A stretch of DNA of 64,000 nt from Pseudomonas sp. FP453 (GCF_030687495.1 NZ_CP117435.1:868001-932000); one strand, 5' to 3'; positions 1-12,169 are shown, counted from the first letter of the stretch. Notes: a model not told the origin generated them from the letters alone. Program-made: numbers and translations.

Positions 1-285
1 CTAGGACGTGAGCCGACATCGATTGATACTCCATGTTCGCTGTTGCGTCACTGTCGGAAAGTCGGTGTGCAAGTACCAGCTCAGTAAACCGCAGAATATA
101 AAAGTTGTCATCCGTCGTGCAGGGGGTTATGTGCCGGATTGATGTAGGAAAAGATATATAAGGTTAAGGCTTTTATCCGTTTGTATTGTTGTTGGATAAA
201 AGGGTTGTCGTGTAAGTAGGAGGTTTCTGAGAAGTTCGAGTATTTGGATATGGTTGTTAGGTGCTTTAACTAAAGTGCTGGCCAC
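1..285. other. Non-coding left edge
   Basis: No convincing gene is seen in this stretch downstream of ychF. The short open frames on either strand have no recognisable domain and no good ribosome binding site. It ends at the ychF terminator. Confidence 0.5.
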
Positions 286-316
286 AAAAAAGCCGATGCA
301 ATGCATCGGCTTTTTT
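286..316 (-). terminator. Intrinsic terminator after ychF
   Basis: A perfect inverted repeat (GCCGATGCA / TGCATCGGC) is flanked by six A on the left and six T on the right, so it can work in both directions. It lies 28 bases past the ychF stop and closes the pth-ychF unit. Confidence 0.85.
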
Positions 317-343
317 GTAGGTGACAAGTGCTGCGCGTGGTAC

Positions 344-1444
<1,101 letters not shown>

Positions 1445-1465
1445 GGTGTTTCCCCTCGGTAAGAG

Positions 1466-2050
1466 TCAGGCCTTCTGGCTGTGCAGGTTTTTCATCGCGC
1501 GGTTCCATTCACCGGCGAAGATATCCGGCAGCACGCCGAGGGCAAAGTCGATGCTGGCATCGAGTTTTTCCTGTTCGGCGCGTGGCGCACGACCCAGGAC
1601 GAAATTTGAAACCATACTGGCAACGCCTGGGTGGCCAATGCCGAGCCGCAGACGGTAGAAATTATTCTGATTACCCAACTGCGCGATGATGTCGCGCAGG
1701 CCATTGTGCCCGCCATGCCCGCCGCCGAGCTTGAGCTTGGCAACGCCGGGTGGCAGGTCCAGTTCGTCATGGGCCACCAGGATTTCCTCGGGTTTGATCC
1801 GGAAGAAATTCGCAAGCGCCGCGACAGCCTGGCCGCTGCGGTTCATGTAGGTGGTGGGAATCAGCAGACGAACATCCTGACCCTGGTGCGAGAAGCGCCC
1901 GGTCAGGCCAAAATACTTGCGATCGGCCACAAGGTTCACACCTTGCGCGTGGGCGATGCGCTCAACAAAAAGGGCCCCCGCGTTATGCCGGGTCTGTTCG
2001 TATTCGGCGCCTGGATTTCCCAGGCCAACGATCAGTTTAATGGCAGTCAC
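1466..2050 (-). CDS. pth: Peptidyl-tRNA hydrolase
   Basis: Cytosolic esterase of 194 residues that releases peptides from prematurely dropped peptidyl-tRNA and so recycles tRNA. The family signature is at the N-terminus: Asn12 in GNPG and the catalytic His22 in TRHNAG. The HDELDLPPG segment with the conserved Asp follows near the middle. The start is GTG (2048-2050), preceded on the minus strand by a good Shine-Dalgarno (AGGAAGGG about 8 bases upstream). It sits between rplY and ychF, the standard Pseudomonas order, and probably forms one operon with them. Confidence 0.97.
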   Translation of the reverse strand: MTAIKLIVGLGNPGAEYEQTRHNAGALFVERIAHAQGVNLVADRKYFGLTGRFSHQGQDVRLLIPTTYMNRSGQAVAALANFFRIKPEEILVAHDELDLPPGVAKLKLGGGHGGHNGLRDIIAQLGNQNNFYRLRLGIGHPGVASMVSNFVLGRAPRAEQEKLDASIDFALGVLPDIFAGEWNRAMKNLHSQKA

Positions 2051-2218
2051 GACAGGGGCCCTTCCTTTGGAGTTGTGGATAACATCGCCGCAACCGTTGT
2101 GCGGCGAAAGTGGACGACAGAAGCTGTTTACTTAAGAGTAAAACGCCGCGTTATCGCCCGCTTTCTCGCTACGTTCCGGTCCGCGATGTTTCCTCAAGCT
2201 CCGACGTTACAGAGTGAA

Positions 2219-2812
2219 TTACTCTGCAGCGTCTGCTTCTGGTGCAACGCGTGGAGCGTGTACGTTTGCAACAGCTTTGTCATCACCGTGAGCCAGTGCG
2301 ACAAACTCAACGCCTTTAGGGGCTTTGAGGTCGGACAGGTGGATGATGGCGCCGATTTCAGCGGCCGACAGGTCGACTTCGATGAACTCAGGCAGGTCTT
2401 TTGGCAGGCAGGAAACTTCGATCTCAGCAACAACGTGCGAGATTTCGCCGCCTTTCTTGATCGGAGCCGCTTCACCAACGAAGTGAACTGGAACGATCGC
2501 GGTCAGTTTCTGACCAGCAACAACGCGTACAAAGTCAGCGTGCAGCACGTGGCCTTTGGCCGGGTGACGTTGCAGAGCTTTGATGATTACGTTTTGCTTG
2601 GTGCCGCCAACGTTCAGTTCGATAACGTGGCTGTAGGCAGCTTCGTTTTCGAGCAGTTTGGCGATTTCTTTGGCCAGCATGCTGATGGATTCAGGGGCTT
2701 TTTCGCCACCGTAAACTACAGCTGGAACCAGGCTTGCGAGACGACGCAGGCGGCGGCTCGCACCTTTCCCCAGGTCGGAACGCGCTTCAGCATTCAGAGT
2801 AAAATCGTTCAT
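2219..2812 (-). CDS. rplY: 50S ribosomal protein L25/general stress protein Ctc
   Basis: 5S rRNA-binding protein of the large subunit, in the long CTC/TL5 form (197 residues) with an N-terminal L25 domain followed by a C-terminal beta domain. The N-terminus [20 protein letters not shown] and the later VVYGG are typical of L25. An upstream in-frame codon would add eight residues (MWLFWRYN), but the ATG at 2812 follows a GGAGATACAAC-like ribosome binding site and fits the family start. The C-terminal tail is rich in Ala and acidic residues, as is usual. It begins just past the prs terminator, so it probably has its own promoter and leads the rplY-pth-ychF unit. Confidence 0.95.
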   Translation of the reverse strand: MNDFTLNAEARSDLGKGASRRLRRLASLVPAVVYGGEKAPESISMLAKEIAKLLENEAAYSHVIELNVGGTKQNVIIKALQRHPAKGHVLHADFVRVVAGQKLTAIVPVHFVGEAAPIKKGGEISHVVAEIEVSCLPKDLPEFIEVDLSAAEIGAIIHLSDLKAPKGVEFVALAHGDDKAVANVHAPRVAPEADAAE

Positions 2813-2877
2813 GTTGTATCTCCAAAATAACCACATTCGCCCCAGCGTTTGCGACCAGCGCTAAAGGCGATATGGGC

Positions 2878-2920
2878 AAAAAAGCCCCGCCCCAGCAGAA
2901 TGCTGGGGCGGGGCGCTTTT
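2878..2920 (-). terminator. Intrinsic terminator after prs
   Basis: A strong GC-rich stem (GCCCCGCCCCAGCA / TGCTGGGGCGGGGC) is followed on the minus strand by a T run. It lies in the 138-base gap between the prs stop and the rplY start, so it separates the two transcription units. Confidence 0.85.
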
Positions 2921-2950
2921 CGTCAGTGAAATGATCCGAAGGTTTGACCC

Positions 2951-3892
2951 TTAACGGAACATCGCGCTGATCGATTCTTCATTGCTGATGCGGCGAACCG
3001 CCTCGGCAACTACCGGTGCGATATCCAGTTGACGGATACGCGAACAGGCTTGAGCTGCTGCGGACAACGGGATGGTGTTAGTCACCACCAGTTCGTCCAG
3101 CATGGAGTTCTCGATGTTCTCGATCGCTCGGCCCGACAGCACAGGGTGTGTGCAGTAGGCGAAGACTTTTGCGGCACCGTGCTCTTTCAAGGCTTTCGCC
3201 GCGTGGCACAGGGTGCCGGCGGTGTCGACCATGTCATCAACCAGAATACAGGTACGCCCTTCGACATCACCGATGATATGCATCACTTCAGAGTGATTGG
3301 CTTTTTCACGGCGTTTGTCGATGATCCCGAGGTCCACGCCCAAGGATTTGGCAACAGCCCGTGCACGCACGACGCCACCAATGTCCGGGGACACGATCAT
3401 CAGGTTTTCAAAGCGCTGGTCTTCGATGTCATCCACCAATACTGGCGAACCGTAGATGTTATCTACCGGAATATCGAAGAACCCCTGGATTTGGTCAGCG
3501 TGCAGGTCAACCGTGAGAACACGGTCGATACCTACCACGGTCAGCATGTCAGCGACGACTTTCGCGCTGATAGCCACACGTGCGGAACGCGGACGGCGAT
3601 CCTGACGGGCATAACCAAAGTAAGGGATTACAGCTGTGATTCGAGTCGCTGAGGAGCGGCGGAAGGCATCAGCCATCACGACGAGTTCCATCAGGTTATC
3701 GTTGGTCGGAGCGCAGGTCGGCTGAATAATGAAGACGTCTTTACCGCGGACGTTTTCATTGATCTCGGCTGTAATTTCGCCGTCGGAGAATTTACCGACA
3801 GAGATGTCACCGAGAGGGATATGCAGCTGACGTACGACACGTCGAGCCAGATCGGGGTTGGCGTTCCCCGTAAAGACCATCATCTTGGACAC
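2951..3892 (-). CDS. prs: Ribose-phosphate pyrophosphokinase
   Basis: Makes PRPP from ribose 5-phosphate and ATP for purine, pyrimidine, histidine, tryptophan and NAD synthesis. At 313 residues it has the normal class I length. Visible motifs are the ATP/flexible-loop region [12 protein letters not shown] (about residue 95), [11 protein letters not shown], and the PRPP-binding loop [12 protein letters not shown] (about residue 220). The start used is GTG (3890-3892), giving MSKMMVFTG; an ATG three codons in is an alternative. A tRNA-Gln gene and then ispE lie upstream on the same strand, the classical ispE-tRNA-prs arrangement. Confidence 0.97.
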   Translation of the reverse strand: MSKMMVFTGNANPDLARRVVRQLHIPLGDISVGKFSDGEITAEINENVRGKDVFIIQPTCAPTNDNLMELVVMADAFRRSSATRITAVIPYFGYARQDRRPRSARVAISAKVVADMLTVVGIDRVLTVDLHADQIQGFFDIPVDNIYGSPVLVDDIEDQRFENLMIVSPDIGGVVRARAVAKSLGVDLGIIDKRREKANHSEVMHIIGDVEGRTCILVDDMVDTAGTLCHAAKALKEHGAAKVFAYCTHPVLSGRAIENIENSMLDELVVTNTIPLSAAAQACSRIRQLDIAPVVAEAVRRISNEESISAMFR

Positions 3893-3938
3893 GCGCAGTA
3901 CCTAGAGGCTGAGGGTAACCTGGATGAGTATTAGAAAA

Positions 3939-4013
3939 TGGCAGGGGCGGCTGGATTCGAACCAACGCATGGCAGGATCAAAACCTGCTGCCTTACCGCT
4001 TGGCGACGCCCCT
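3939..4013 (-). tRNA. tRNA-Gln (TTG)
   Basis: The minus strand folds as a 75-base cloverleaf. The acceptor stem is AGGGGCG/CGCCCCT, the anticodon loop TTTTGAT has anticodon TTG, the T loop is TTCGAAT and CCA is encoded at the 3' end. It lies between ispE and prs on the same strand, as in other gammaproteobacteria, and may be processed from an ispE-prs transcript. Confidence 0.97.
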
Positions 4014-4050
4014 GTATCTGTTGCAACGAGTGCCTAACACTCGGTTCCTT

Positions 4051-4902
4051 TTAGAGCAGACTTTGCAGCTTGCGATGCAACATCGAAACGTTGCTTCCCT
4101 TTGCTACAAACCCTGTAAGGGTCTCTGTAAGAAGGGCCGAGACTTTATCAGCTTCAGCTTTGTTTGGGAAGCCCCCAAACACACAACTTCCAGTTCCGGT
4201 TAATTTTGCTTCGGTAAATTTACCTAACAAATTCAAAGCGTTACGTACCTCTGGATAACGCCTTGCTACAACCGGTAAGCAGTCATTTCGACTGTTTCCC
4301 TTGGGAACGGGGCGCACTTTAATGGGAGAAGAGTTACGTGTCAACAACGGATCTGAAAAAATTTCTGCTGTACTTACAGATACTTGCGGCACAAGTACGA
4401 CATACCACGGTTCTTCGGGGTCTACAGGGGTGAGTTTTTCCCCCACACCCTCAGCAAATGCGGCGTGTCCACGCACGAAAACCGGGACATCAGCGCCCAG
4501 CGTAAGGCCCAGCGCCGCGAGGCGATCGTGGTCCCAACCCAGCTGCCACAAGTGATTCAGACCGAGCAATGTGGTGGCCGCATTCGAACTGCCGCCGCCG
4601 ATACCGCCGCCCATGGGCAGGATTTTATCGATCCAGATGTCGATGCCGAGTGTGCAGCCGGATTGTTCCTGAATTTTTTTTGCGGCCTTCACGATCAGGT
4701 TGCTGTCGTGGGGCACGCCTTCGAATGCCGTATGCAGTTGGATCACGCCATCGTCGCGTACGGCGAAGGTCATCTCATCGCCGTAGTCGAGAAATTGAAA
4801 CAACGTCTGCAACTCGTGATAACCGTCTTCACGGCGACCGAGAATGTGCAGCATCAAATTGAGTTTGGCGGGGGAGGGCAGGGTCAGCTTTTGTACGGTC
4901 AC
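4051..4902 (-). CDS. ispE: 4-diphosphocytidyl-2-C-methyl-D-erythritol kinase
   Basis: GHMP-family kinase of the MEP isoprenoid pathway; it phosphorylates the 2-hydroxyl of CDP-methylerythritol. The protein has 283 residues, the normal length. The substrate Lys lies in the N-terminal [10 protein letters not shown] and the ATP-binding glycine loop [14 protein letters not shown] near residue 95. The start is GTG (4900-4902). The lolB stop is one base away, so lolB and ispE are tightly coupled, and tRNA-Gln follows. The local base composition is a little less G+C-rich at its 3' end than in the neighbours. Confidence 0.96.
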   Translation of the reverse strand: MTVQKLTLPSPAKLNLMLHILGRREDGYHELQTLFQFLDYGDEMTFAVRDDGVIQLHTAFEGVPHDSNLIVKAAKKIQEQSGCTLGIDIWIDKILPMGGGIGGGSSNAATTLLGLNHLWQLGWDHDRLAALGLTLGADVPVFVRGHAAFAEGVGEKLTPVDPEEPWYVVLVPQVSVSTAEIFSDPLLTRNSSPIKVRPVPKGNSRNDCLPVVARRYPEVRNALNLLGKFTEAKLTGTGSCVFGGFPNKAEADKVSALLTETLTGFVAKGSNVSMLHRKLQSLL

Positions 4903-4903
4903 G

Positions 4904-5521
4904 TTATTGCCCCAACTTGCGCGGTTGCCAGTCCTTGATCACCAGCGTGACATCCAGGTCGGTGCCATGCAGCTTGATGCGCTCCGGCAGCCAGTAACCG
5001 CTCTGTTGCACATAGCTCAAATACTCGACCTGCCAACCATCCTGCTCCAGGGTGGCCAGGCGGCTGTCGCCGTTCAGGCTCAGGCGACTTTTGCTGTCGG
5101 GCGCGGGAAGGCCGCGTACCCACCAGACCAGATGCGATACCGGCAGCTTCCAGCCGATCTGCTCTTCCAGCAGGGTTTCCGGCGAGGTCGCTTCATAGCG
5201 GCCCTGGTTGGCCACTTCCAGGCTGACTTGCCCCGGTCGACCGGTCAGGCGTGCGGCGCCACGGCCCAGCGGGCCAGACAGGCGAATATCGTAGTAGTCC
5301 TGGCGTTGCAGCCAGAACAAGGTGCCGCTGCCGGAATCTTTCGGCGCACGAACGCCGACTTTTCCTTCGATCTGCCAGCCATCGATACTGCTGAGCTGGT
5401 CCTTGTGCTGTTTCCATTGCGCCGGGTTGCCCTGGCCCTCGACGGATTCACGGCTGCCGATGCCCGCACAACCGGCGAGCAGGGCGATGAGACTGAACAC
5501 TACAACATGGCGCAAGAACAT
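4904..5521 (-). CDS. lolB: Outer-membrane lipoprotein LolB
   Basis: Last component of the Lol lipoprotein-sorting pathway. It takes lipoproteins from periplasmic LolA and inserts them into the outer membrane. The protein has 205 residues, with a lipoprotein signal ending in the lipobox LAGC (Cys near residue 18) and then the LolB beta-barrel core, including [12 protein letters not shown] and the Trp-rich WLPERI region near the C-terminus. It sits between a TPR lipoprotein gene (4 bases upstream) and ispE (1 base downstream), so the three are probably co-transcribed. The ATG at 5519-5521 fits the signal peptide. Confidence 0.95.
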   Translation of the reverse strand: MFLRHVVVFSLIALLAGCAGIGSRESVEGQGNPAQWKQHKDQLSSIDGWQIEGKVGVRAPKDSGSGTLFWLQRQDYYDIRLSGPLGRGAARLTGRPGQVSLEVANQGRYEATSPETLLEEQIGWKLPVSHLVWWVRGLPAPDSKSRLSLNGDSRLATLEQDGWQVEYLSYVQQSGYWLPERIKLHGTDLDVTLVIKDWQPRKLGQ

Positions 5522-5525
5522 AAGC

Positions 5526-7250
5526 TTAAAGGGTCTCGGATCCGGTCAGGCGCTTGATGGTGCCGCGCAGGATAGGGCTTTCGGGTTGTTCCTTGAGGAA
5601 CTTCTCCCAGATTTGACGGGCTTCGCGCTGCTTGCCATTGGCCCACAGCACTTCACCCAGATGCGCCGCGACTTCCTGGTCGGGGAACCGCTCCAGGGCC
5701 TGGCGCAGCAAGCGTTCGGCTTCATCGAGGTTGCCCAGGCGGTAATTCACCCAGCCGAGGCTGTCGAGTACGGCCGGGTCTTCCGGGTTGAGCTGGTGGG
5801 CTTGTTCGATCAGCGCCTTGGCTTCGTCGTAGCGCGTCGTGCGGTCGGACAAGGTGTAGCCCAGGGCATTCAAGGCCATGGCGTTGTCCGGGTCGCGCTT
5901 GATGATCAGGCGCAGGTCTTTTTCCATCTGCGCCAGGTCATTGCGTTTTTCCGCCTGCATGGCGCGGGTGTACAGCAGGTTCAAGTCGTCGGGGTATTGC
6001 AGCAGCGCTTGTTGCAGCAATTTCCAGGCGCGCTCGCCCTGATTGTTGGCCGACAAGGTTTCGGCCTGGATCAGGTAAAGCTGGATCGCGTAGTCCGGCT
6101 CCGCATCGCGCGCGGCCGCCAAGCGTTTTTCCGCCTCGTCGGTGCGGCCATTGCTCATCAGGATATCGGCCTGGCGCAGTTGCGCCGGCAGGTAGTCGTT
6201 GCCGGGGCCGACCTGGGCGTATTCGAGCAGGGCGGCCTGTGGGTCGTTTTTCTCTTCAGCAATGCGGCCCAGGTTCAGGTGTGCCGAGTCCACATGGCTT
6301 TCGCGTTCGATCAGCTCTTGCAGATACCCCTTGGCCTCGTCCCAGGCCTTGGCTTCCAGGCACACCAGCGCCAGGGAATAACGCAGTTCGTCGTCGTCCG
6401 GGTATTGCTGGACCAGGTTGGCGAACTGCACTTTGGCGTCCTCCATGCGGTCCTGTTCCACCAGCATGCGCGCGTAGGTCAGGCGCAGGCGCTTGTCGTC
6501 CGGGTACTTCTTGATGCTTTTTTCCAGCAGCGGAATCGCTTCCTTGCCGCGATTGAGATTTTGCAGCAGGCGCGCGCGCAGCAGGATCGGTGCGATCTCA
6601 CCCTCTTCCGGTGGGTTCTGCTCCAGCAGCTTCAGCGCCGCATCCGCCTCGTCGTCCTGCTGCAACAGCAAGGCCTTGCCGAAAATCAGCTGGCTGTTCT
6701 TTGGGTGTTTTTGCAGCAGGCGGTCGAAACTCTTCATCAGGCCATTGCGCGTGTCCTGGTCGGTGTCGGCAGCCGACAGCGCGAGGAAGTCGAAATGGGT
6801 ATCGCCCTTGCCCTGCAAGACCTTCTCCATATAGACCATGGAGTCGTCGTAGCGCCCGGCGCGTGCCAGTTGCACGGCGGCCGCACGCTGCGCCTCAAGG
6901 TCGTCCGGGGCGTTTTTCGCCCAGATCAGCGAGGTATCCAGTGCAGCCTGATCGGCGCCCAGGTACTCGGCGATGCGAAACGCCCGCTCGGAAATTCCCG
7001 GATCCTGCGTGTTGATGGCCTGGGTCACGTAGTTATCCAGGGCAATATCGAAACGATTGCGCTGGCCAGCCAGCTCCGCGCTCAGCAGGCTGAACACCGT
7101 TTCTTCACTGAACGAGGAATAAACCTTGGGCTTTTCAGGGGCGGGGGTGCTGTCTTCCACCGGCGGCGTACCGTCCGGCGACACGGGGGCCAAGGCCTGG
7201 CAGCCGCTGAGGAAGACAAAAGCAAGGAGCAACGCGGAAGATCTATTCAT
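5526..7250 (-). CDS. TPR-repeat lipoprotein (PA4667-like)
   Basis: Protein of 574 residues with a short lipoprotein signal peptide (lipobox LSGC, Cys at about residue 17), a Pro-rich linker, and then tandem tetratricopeptide repeats over most of the remaining length (for example the NALGYTL...YDEAKALI and [20 protein letters not shown] units near the C-terminus). TPR scaffolds mediate protein-protein contacts, and this one is probably anchored in the outer membrane facing the periplasm. The hemA-divergent position next to lolB is conserved in Pseudomonas. No enzymatic motif is seen and its client is unknown. Confidence 0.9.
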   Translation of the reverse strand: MNRSSALLLAFVFLSGCQALAPVSPDGTPPVEDSTPAPEKPKVYSSFSEETVFSLLSAELAGQRNRFDIALDNYVTQAINTQDPGISERAFRIAEYLGADQAALDTSLIWAKNAPDDLEAQRAAAVQLARAGRYDDSMVYMEKVLQGKGDTHFDFLALSAADTDQDTRNGLMKSFDRLLQKHPKNSQLIFGKALLLQQDDEADAALKLLEQNPPEEGEIAPILLRARLLQNLNRGKEAIPLLEKSIKKYPDDKRLRLTYARMLVEQDRMEDAKVQFANLVQQYPDDDELRYSLALVCLEAKAWDEAKGYLQELIERESHVDSAHLNLGRIAEEKNDPQAALLEYAQVGPGNDYLPAQLRQADILMSNGRTDEAEKRLAAARDAEPDYAIQLYLIQAETLSANNQGERAWKLLQQALLQYPDDLNLLYTRAMQAEKRNDLAQMEKDLRLIIKRDPDNAMALNALGYTLSDRTTRYDEAKALIEQAHQLNPEDPAVLDSLGWVNYRLGNLDEAERLLRQALERFPDQEVAAHLGEVLWANGKQREARQIWEKFLKEQPESPILRGTIKRLTGSETL

Positions 7251-7432
7251 ATAGGAAGAGGACGACTAACCTGCGGTCGGATCATCATGACACAAGCCTT
7301 CGGCCAAACATAACCGAGTCTCAGTTGGTGCCTTTATAGACACAAGGCATTAGGACAATAGCCTACGGTGGTTGTTCTGAATCATTCGAAGTAGGACAAT
7401 TGTCGGCTTCCCGACATCATCAGCGATATTGA

Positions 7433-8723
7433 ATGGCCTTCCTCGCACTCGGTATTAACCACAAGACTGCTTCCGTAGACGTGCGCGAGCGCGTGGCGTT
7501 CACGCCAGAGCAGTTGGTTGAGGCCTTGCAACAGCTCTGCCGGCTCACCGACAGCCGCGAAGCTGCAATCCTTTCAACCTGCAATCGCAGCGAGCTTTAT
7601 ATAGAGCAGGAACATCTTTCAGCGGATGTGGTGCTGCGCTGGCTGGCCGATTACCACCATTTAAGCCTCGAAGAGCTGCGCGCGTGCGCTTATGTGCACG
7701 AAGAAGATGCGGCAGTTCGTCACATGATGCGTGTGGCCGCCGGTCTCGATTCGCTGGTGTTGGGGCGAGCCGCAGATCCTTGGCCAGATGAAGTCCGCCT
7801 ACGCCGTGGCGCGTGAGGCCGGCACCGTCGGGCCGCTGCTGGGCCGCCTGTTCCAGGCCACGTTCAATTCGGCCAAGCAGGTGCGCACCGACACCGCCAT
7901 CGGCGAAAACCCGGTGTCCGTGGCGTTTGCCGCCGTCAGCCTGGCCAAACAGATTTTCAGTGACCTGCAACGCAGCCAGGCCCTGCTGATCGGCGCCGGT
8001 GAAACCATCACCCTGGTGGCCCGCCACCTGCACGACCTGGGCGTGAAGCGCATTGTCGTCGCCAACCGCACGCTGGAGCGCGCAAGCATCCTCGCCGAGC
8101 AGTTCGGCGCCCACGCGGTGCTGCTGTCGGACATCCCGGCCGAGCTGGTGCGCAGCGATATCGTCATCAGCTCCACCGCCAGCCAGTTGCCGATCCTCGG
8201 CAAAGGCGCGGTCGAGAGCGCGCTGAAGCTGCGTAAGCACAAGCCGATCTTTATGGTAGACATCGCCGTTCCTCGGGATATCGAACCCGAAGTCGGCGAG
8301 TTGGACGACGTTTACCTCTATAGCGTCGACGACCTGCACGAAGTGGTCGCCGAAAACCTCAAGAGTCGCCAGGGCGCTGCCCAGGCGGCTGAAGAGATGG
8401 TCAGCACTGGCGCCGACGATTTCATGGTGCGCCTGCGTGAACTGGCAGCGGTGGACGTGCTCAAGGCGTATCGTCAGCAGGGCGAACGCCTGCGCGACGA
8501 GGAGCTGAGCAAGGCCCAGCGCCTGCTGGCCAACGGCAGCAGCGCCGAAGAGGTGCTGATGCAACTGGCCCGGGGCCTGACCAACAAGCTGCTCCACGCC
8601 CCCAGCGTGCAGCTTAAAAAGTTGACTGCCGAAGGCCGCCTCGATGCGCTGGCCATGGCCCAAGAACTCTTTGCCCTCGGTGAGGGCGCGTCAGATAGCT
8701 CTTCGGATAAAAAACCGCAATGA
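7433..8723 (+). pseudogene. hemA: Glutamyl-tRNA reductase, split by a one-base frameshift
   Basis: HemA reduces glutamyl-tRNA(Glu) to glutamate-1-semialdehyde, the first committed step of C5 tetrapyrrole synthesis. The reading frame from ATG 7433 carries [13 protein letters not shown] and the active-site Cys in STCNRSE, then loses homology after DSLVLG and stops at 7816. The rest ([20 protein letters not shown] onward) continues in the next frame to the stop at 8723. The break is the run GGGG at 7762-7765; with three G the protein would be an uninterrupted 429 residues, the normal length. The gene overlaps prfA by four bases (ATGA). HemA is normally essential without external ALA, so a base-calling error is likelier than a true pseudogene. 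Confidence 0.9.
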
Positions 8724-9802
8724 AAGCGTCACTGCTCAATAAACTGGACGTGCTCCAGGACCGTTTCGAAGAACTGACCGCCTTGCTCGGCGATGGCGAA
8801 GTCATCGCCGATCAGACCAAGTTCCGCACCTATTCCAAGGAATACGCGGAAGTCGAGCCGATTGTGACCACCTACGGCCAGTGGCTGAAAACCCAGGCCG
8901 ACCTCGAAGGTGCCCAGGCACTGCTCAAGGACAGCGACCCGGACATGCGCGAAATGGCCGTGGAAGAAGTCCGCGAGGCCAAGGAAAAACTGGTCGCGCT
9001 GGAAGGCGACCTGCAACGCATGCTGCTGCCCAAGGACCCGAATGACGGGCGCAACGTGTTCCTCGAAATCCGCGCCGGCACCGGTGGCGACGAGGCGGCG
9101 ATCTTCTCCGGCGACCTGTTCCGCATGTATTCGCGTTATGCCGAGCGTCGCGGCTGGCGCGTCGAGATCCTTTCGGAGAACGAAGGCGAGCACGGCGGCT
9201 ATAAAGAAGTCATCGCGCGGGTCGAAGGCGATAACGTCTACGGCAAGCTCAAGTTCGAATCCGGCGCGCACCGCGTACAGCGCGTGCCGGCCACCGAATC
9301 CCAGGGCCGTATCCACACCTCGGCGTGCACCGTGGCCGTGTTGCCCGAGCCGGACGAGCAGGAAGCCATCGAGATCAACCCGGCTGACCTGCGCGTCGAC
9401 ACCTACCGCTCGTCGGGCGCCGGTGGCCAGCACGTCAACAAGACCGATTCCGCGATCCGCATCACCCACTTGCCGTCGGGCATCGTGGTGGAGTGCCAGG
9501 AAGAACGTTCCCAGCACAAGAACCGCGCGCGGGCGATGTCCTGGCTGTCGGCCAAGCTCAACGACCAGCAGACCAGCGCCGCCGCCAACGCGATTGCCAG
9601 CGAGCGCAAGTTGCTGGTGGGCTCGGGCGATCGTTCCGAGCGCATCCGCACCTACAACTTTGCCCAGGGTCGGGTCACCGACCACCGGGTCAACCTCACG
9701 CTGTATTCCCTCGACGAGATCCTCGCCGGTGGCGTCGATGCCGTGATCGAGCCGTTGCTCGCCGAATACCAGGCCGATCAGTTAGCGGCGATAGGTGAAT
9801 AA
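8720..9802 (+). CDS. prfA: Peptide chain release factor 1
   Basis: Class I release factor that recognises UAA and UAG and triggers peptide release on the ribosome. It has 360 residues, the normal size. The GGQ peptidyl-transfer motif ([11 protein letters not shown]) lies near residue 235. A PxT-type codon-recognition segment is present before it (VPATESQGR). The ATG overlaps the hemA stop as ATGA and prmC starts directly after the stop. PrmC methylates the Gln of the GGQ motif, so the operon places the modifier next to its substrate. Confidence 0.98.
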   Translation: MKASLLNKLDVLQDRFEELTALLGDGEVIADQTKFRTYSKEYAEVEPIVTTYGQWLKTQADLEGAQALLKDSDPDMREMAVEEVREAKEKLVALEGDLQRMLLPKDPNDGRNVFLEIRAGTGGDEAAIFSGDLFRMYSRYAERRGWRVEILSENEGEHGGYKEVIARVEGDNVYGKLKFESGAHRVQRVPATESQGRIHTSACTVAVLPEPDEQEAIEINPADLRVDTYRSSGAGGQHVNKTDSAIRITHLPSGIVVECQEERSQHKNRARAMSWLSAKLNDQQTSAAANAIASERKLLVGSGDRSERIRTYNFAQGRVTDHRVNLTLYSLDEILAGGVDAVIEPLLAEYQADQLAAIGE

Positions 9803-10633
9803 ATGACCATTATCGCCAGCCTGCTGCGCGCCGCCGACCTGCCCGACTCGCCCACCGCGCGCCTCGACGCCGAGCTTTTGCTGGCGGCGGCCCTGGGCAA
9901 ACCCCGCAGCTACCTGCACACCTGGCCAGAAAAAATCGTCAGCAGCGAAGACGCGCTGACCTTCGCCAGCTACCTGCAGCGTCGCCGTGGCGGTGAGCCG
10001 GTCGCCTACATCCTCGGCCAGCAAGGCTTCTGGAAGCTCGACCTGGAGGTCGCGCCCCACACCCTGATCCCACGCCCGGACACCGAGCTGCTGGTGGAAG
10101 CGGCCCTGGAATTATTGCCAGCCACGCCGACCCAGGTCCTCGACCTCGGCACCGGCAGCGGCGCCATCGCCCTGGCCCTGGCCAGCGAACGCCCGGCGTG
10201 GAAGGTCACCGCCGTCGACCGCGTGCTCGAAGCCGTGGCCCTGGCCGAACGCAATCGCCAGCGCCTGCACCTGAATAACGTCACGGTGCTCAATAGTCAT
10301 TGGTTCAGCGCCCTGCAAGGCCACACCTACGACCTGATCATCAGCAACCCGCCCTACATCGCCGACAATGACCCGCACCTGGTCGCCGGTGACGTGCGCT
10401 TCGAACCGGCCAGCGCGCTGGTGGCGGGCCGCGACGGCCTGGACGACTTGCGCCACATCATCCAGCAAGCCCCACAGCACCTGAATGCCGGTGGCTGGCT
10501 GCTGCTCGAACACGGCTACGACCAGGCCGCCGCCGTGCGTGACCTGTTGCTGAGCGAAGGCTTTGACCAGGTGCACAGCCGCATCGACCTCGGCGGCCAC
10601 GAACGCATCACCCTGGGACGTCGGCCGTGCTGA
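9803..10633 (+). CDS. prmC: Release-factor glutamine methyltransferase
   Basis: SAM-dependent N5-methyltransferase acting on the GGQ glutamine of RF1 and RF2. The 276 residues comprise an N-terminal helical domain that binds the release factor, then a Rossmann domain with SAM motif DLGTGSGAIALALA (about residue 113) and the catalytic NPPY in ISNPPYIAD. It starts at the first base after the prfA stop codon and its last codons overlap the start of moeB by seven bases, so hemA-prfA-prmC-moeB-murI form a continuous translationally coupled operon. Confidence 0.97.
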   Translation: MTIIASLLRAADLPDSPTARLDAELLLAAALGKPRSYLHTWPEKIVSSEDALTFASYLQRRRGGEPVAYILGQQGFWKLDLEVAPHTLIPRPDTELLVEAALELLPATPTQVLDLGTGSGAIALALASERPAWKVTAVDRVLEAVALAERNRQRLHLNNVTVLNSHWFSALQGHTYDLIISNPPYIADNDPHLVAGDVRFEPASALVAGRDGLDDLRHIIQQAPQHLNAGGWLLLEHGYDQAAAVRDLLLSEGFDQVHSRIDLGGHERITLGRRPC

Positions 10634-11382
10634 CCGATCAGGAGCTGTTGCGCTATAGCCGACAGATCCTGTTGCAGCAGGTCGACATCGACGGCCAGTT
10701 GCGCCTCAAACAGGGCCGCGCCTTGATCATCGGCCTCGGTGGCCTGGGTGCGCCGGTGGCGTTGTACCTGGCGGCCGCCGGCGTCGGCGAGTTGCACGTG
10801 GCGGACTTCGACACCGTCGACCTGACCAACCTGCAACGCCAGATCATCCACGACACCGACAGCGTCGGGCAGACCAAGGTCGACTCGGCCCTGCGCCGCC
10901 TGAGCGCGATCAATCCTGAAATCAAGCTGGTGGCCCATCGCAGCGCGCTGGATGCCGATTCCCTGGCCGCCGCGGTGGCGGCGGTGGATGTGGTGCTCGA
11001 TTGCAGCGACAACTTTTCCACCCGCGAAGCGGTCAACGCCGCGTGCGTCGCCGCGACCAAGCCGTTGATCAGCGGCGCGGCGATTCGCCTGGAAGGGCAG
11101 TTGTCGGTGTTCGACCCACGTCGCGCCGAAAGCCCGTGCTACCACTGTTTATACGGGCACGGCAGCGACACCGAACTGACCTGCAGCGAAGCCGGCGTGG
11201 TCGGCCCGCTGGTGGGCCTGGTCGGCAGCCTGCAAGCGCTGGAAGCCTTGAAGCTGCTGGCCGGTTTCGGCGAGCCGCTGGTGGGGCGCCTGCTGTTGAT
11301 CGATGCGTTGACCAGCCGTTTCCGTGAGCTGCGCGTCAAGCGCGACCCCGGTTGCAGCGTGTGTGGGCCGCAACATGGTTAA
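10627..11382 (+). CDS. moeB: MoeB/HesA/ThiF-family adenylyltransferase
   Basis: E1-like enzyme that adenylates the C-terminal glycine of a ubiquitin-like sulfur carrier, most likely MoaD for molybdopterin synthesis; ThiS is also possible for this family. It has 251 residues. The nucleotide-binding GLGGLGAPV lies near residue 38, followed by the family segment [13 protein letters not shown]. Zinc-binding CxxC pairs occur in PCYHCLY and CSVCGPQ. The start is GTG (10627). It overlaps prmC upstream by seven bases and murI downstream by eight, so it is a full operon member. Confidence 0.93.
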   Translation: MLTDQELLRYSRQILLQQVDIDGQLRLKQGRALIIGLGGLGAPVALYLAAAGVGELHVADFDTVDLTNLQRQIIHDTDSVGQTKVDSALRRLSAINPEIKLVAHRSALDADSLAAAVAAVDVVLDCSDNFSTREAVNAACVAATKPLISGAAIRLEGQLSVFDPRRAESPCYHCLYGHGSDTELTCSEAGVVGPLVGLVGSLQALEALKLLAGFGEPLVGRLLLIDALTSRFRELRVKRDPGCSVCGPQHG

Positions 11383-12169
11383 GGACGCGCCGATCGGTGT
11401 GTTCGATTCCGGCATCGGCGGCTTGACGGTGCTGGACGAAATCCAGCAACTGCTGCCCCACGAATCGCTGCTGTATGTGGCCGACTGCGGGCATATCCCC
11501 TACGGCGAGAAAACCCCGGCTTATATTCTTGAGCGCTCGCGAAAAGTCGCCGGGTTTTTCCGCGAGAAGGGCGCCAAGGCGTTTGTGATTGCCTGTAACA
11601 CCGCCACCGTCGCGGCGGTGGCGGATCTTCGCCTGGACGCTCCCGACTGGCCGCTGGTGGGCATGGAACCCGCCGTCAAACCCGCCGCCGCCGCGACCCG
11701 CAGCGGTGTGGTCGGCGTGCTCGCCACCACCGGCACCTTGCAAAGCGCCAAGTTCGCCGCCTTGCTCGACCGCTTTGCCACCGATGTACGGGTGATCACC
11801 CAACCTTGCCCTGGCCTGGTGGAACTGATCGAGACCGGCGACCTCAACAGCCCCGCGCTGCGCCAGTTGTTGCAGGGTTATATCGACCCATTGCTCAGCG
11901 CCGGTTGCGACACCATCATCCTCGGTTGCACCCACTATCCCTTCCTCAAGCCACTCCTGGCACAAATGCTGCCCCCCAGCATCATCCTGATCGACACCGG
12001 CGCCGCCGTAGCCCGCCAGCTCAAGCGTTTGCTGGGCGAGCGCGACCTGTTGGCCAGCGGCAATCCCGAGCCTGCACAGTTCTGGACCAGCGGCGATGTG
12101 TATCACCTAAGAAATATCCTACCAACACTATGGAAATATCCCGGCGTTGTGCGAAGCTTCGGGGCGTGA
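11375..12169 (+). CDS. murI: Glutamate racemase
   Basis: Supplies D-glutamate for peptidoglycan by cofactor-independent racemisation of L-glutamate. The protein has 264 residues from ATG 11375, which overlaps the moeB stop by eight bases; the open frame extends 17 codons further upstream but without family similarity. The two catalytic cysteines are visible as Cys74 in ACNTA and Cys185 in GCTHYPF, and the N-terminal substrate motif is VFDSGIGG. The C-terminus ends VVRSFGA, a typical MurI end. Last gene of the hemA operon. Confidence 0.96.
   Translation: MVKDAPIGVFDSGIGGLTVLDEIQQLLPHESLLYVADCGHIPYGEKTPAYILERSRKVAGFFREKGAKAFVIACNTATVAAVADLRLDAPDWPLVGMEPAVKPAAAATRSGVVGVLATTGTLQSAKFAALLDRFATDVRVITQPCPGLVELIETGDLNSPALRQLLQGYIDPLLSAGCDTIILGCTHYPFLKPLLAQMLPPSIILIDTGAAVARQLKRLLGERDLLASGNPEPAQFWTSGDVYHLRNILPTLWKYPGVVRSFGA

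Noticed and set aside
127..327. Small minus-strand open frame near the left edge
   Set aside because: It runs through the ychF terminator hairpin, has no recognisable similarity, and lacks a convincing ribosome binding site.
7755..7770. Programmed +1 frameshift in hemA
   Set aside because: No RF2-type slippery stop or internal Shine-Dalgarno context is visible; orthologues are read in one frame. The extra G in a homopolymer explains it more simply.
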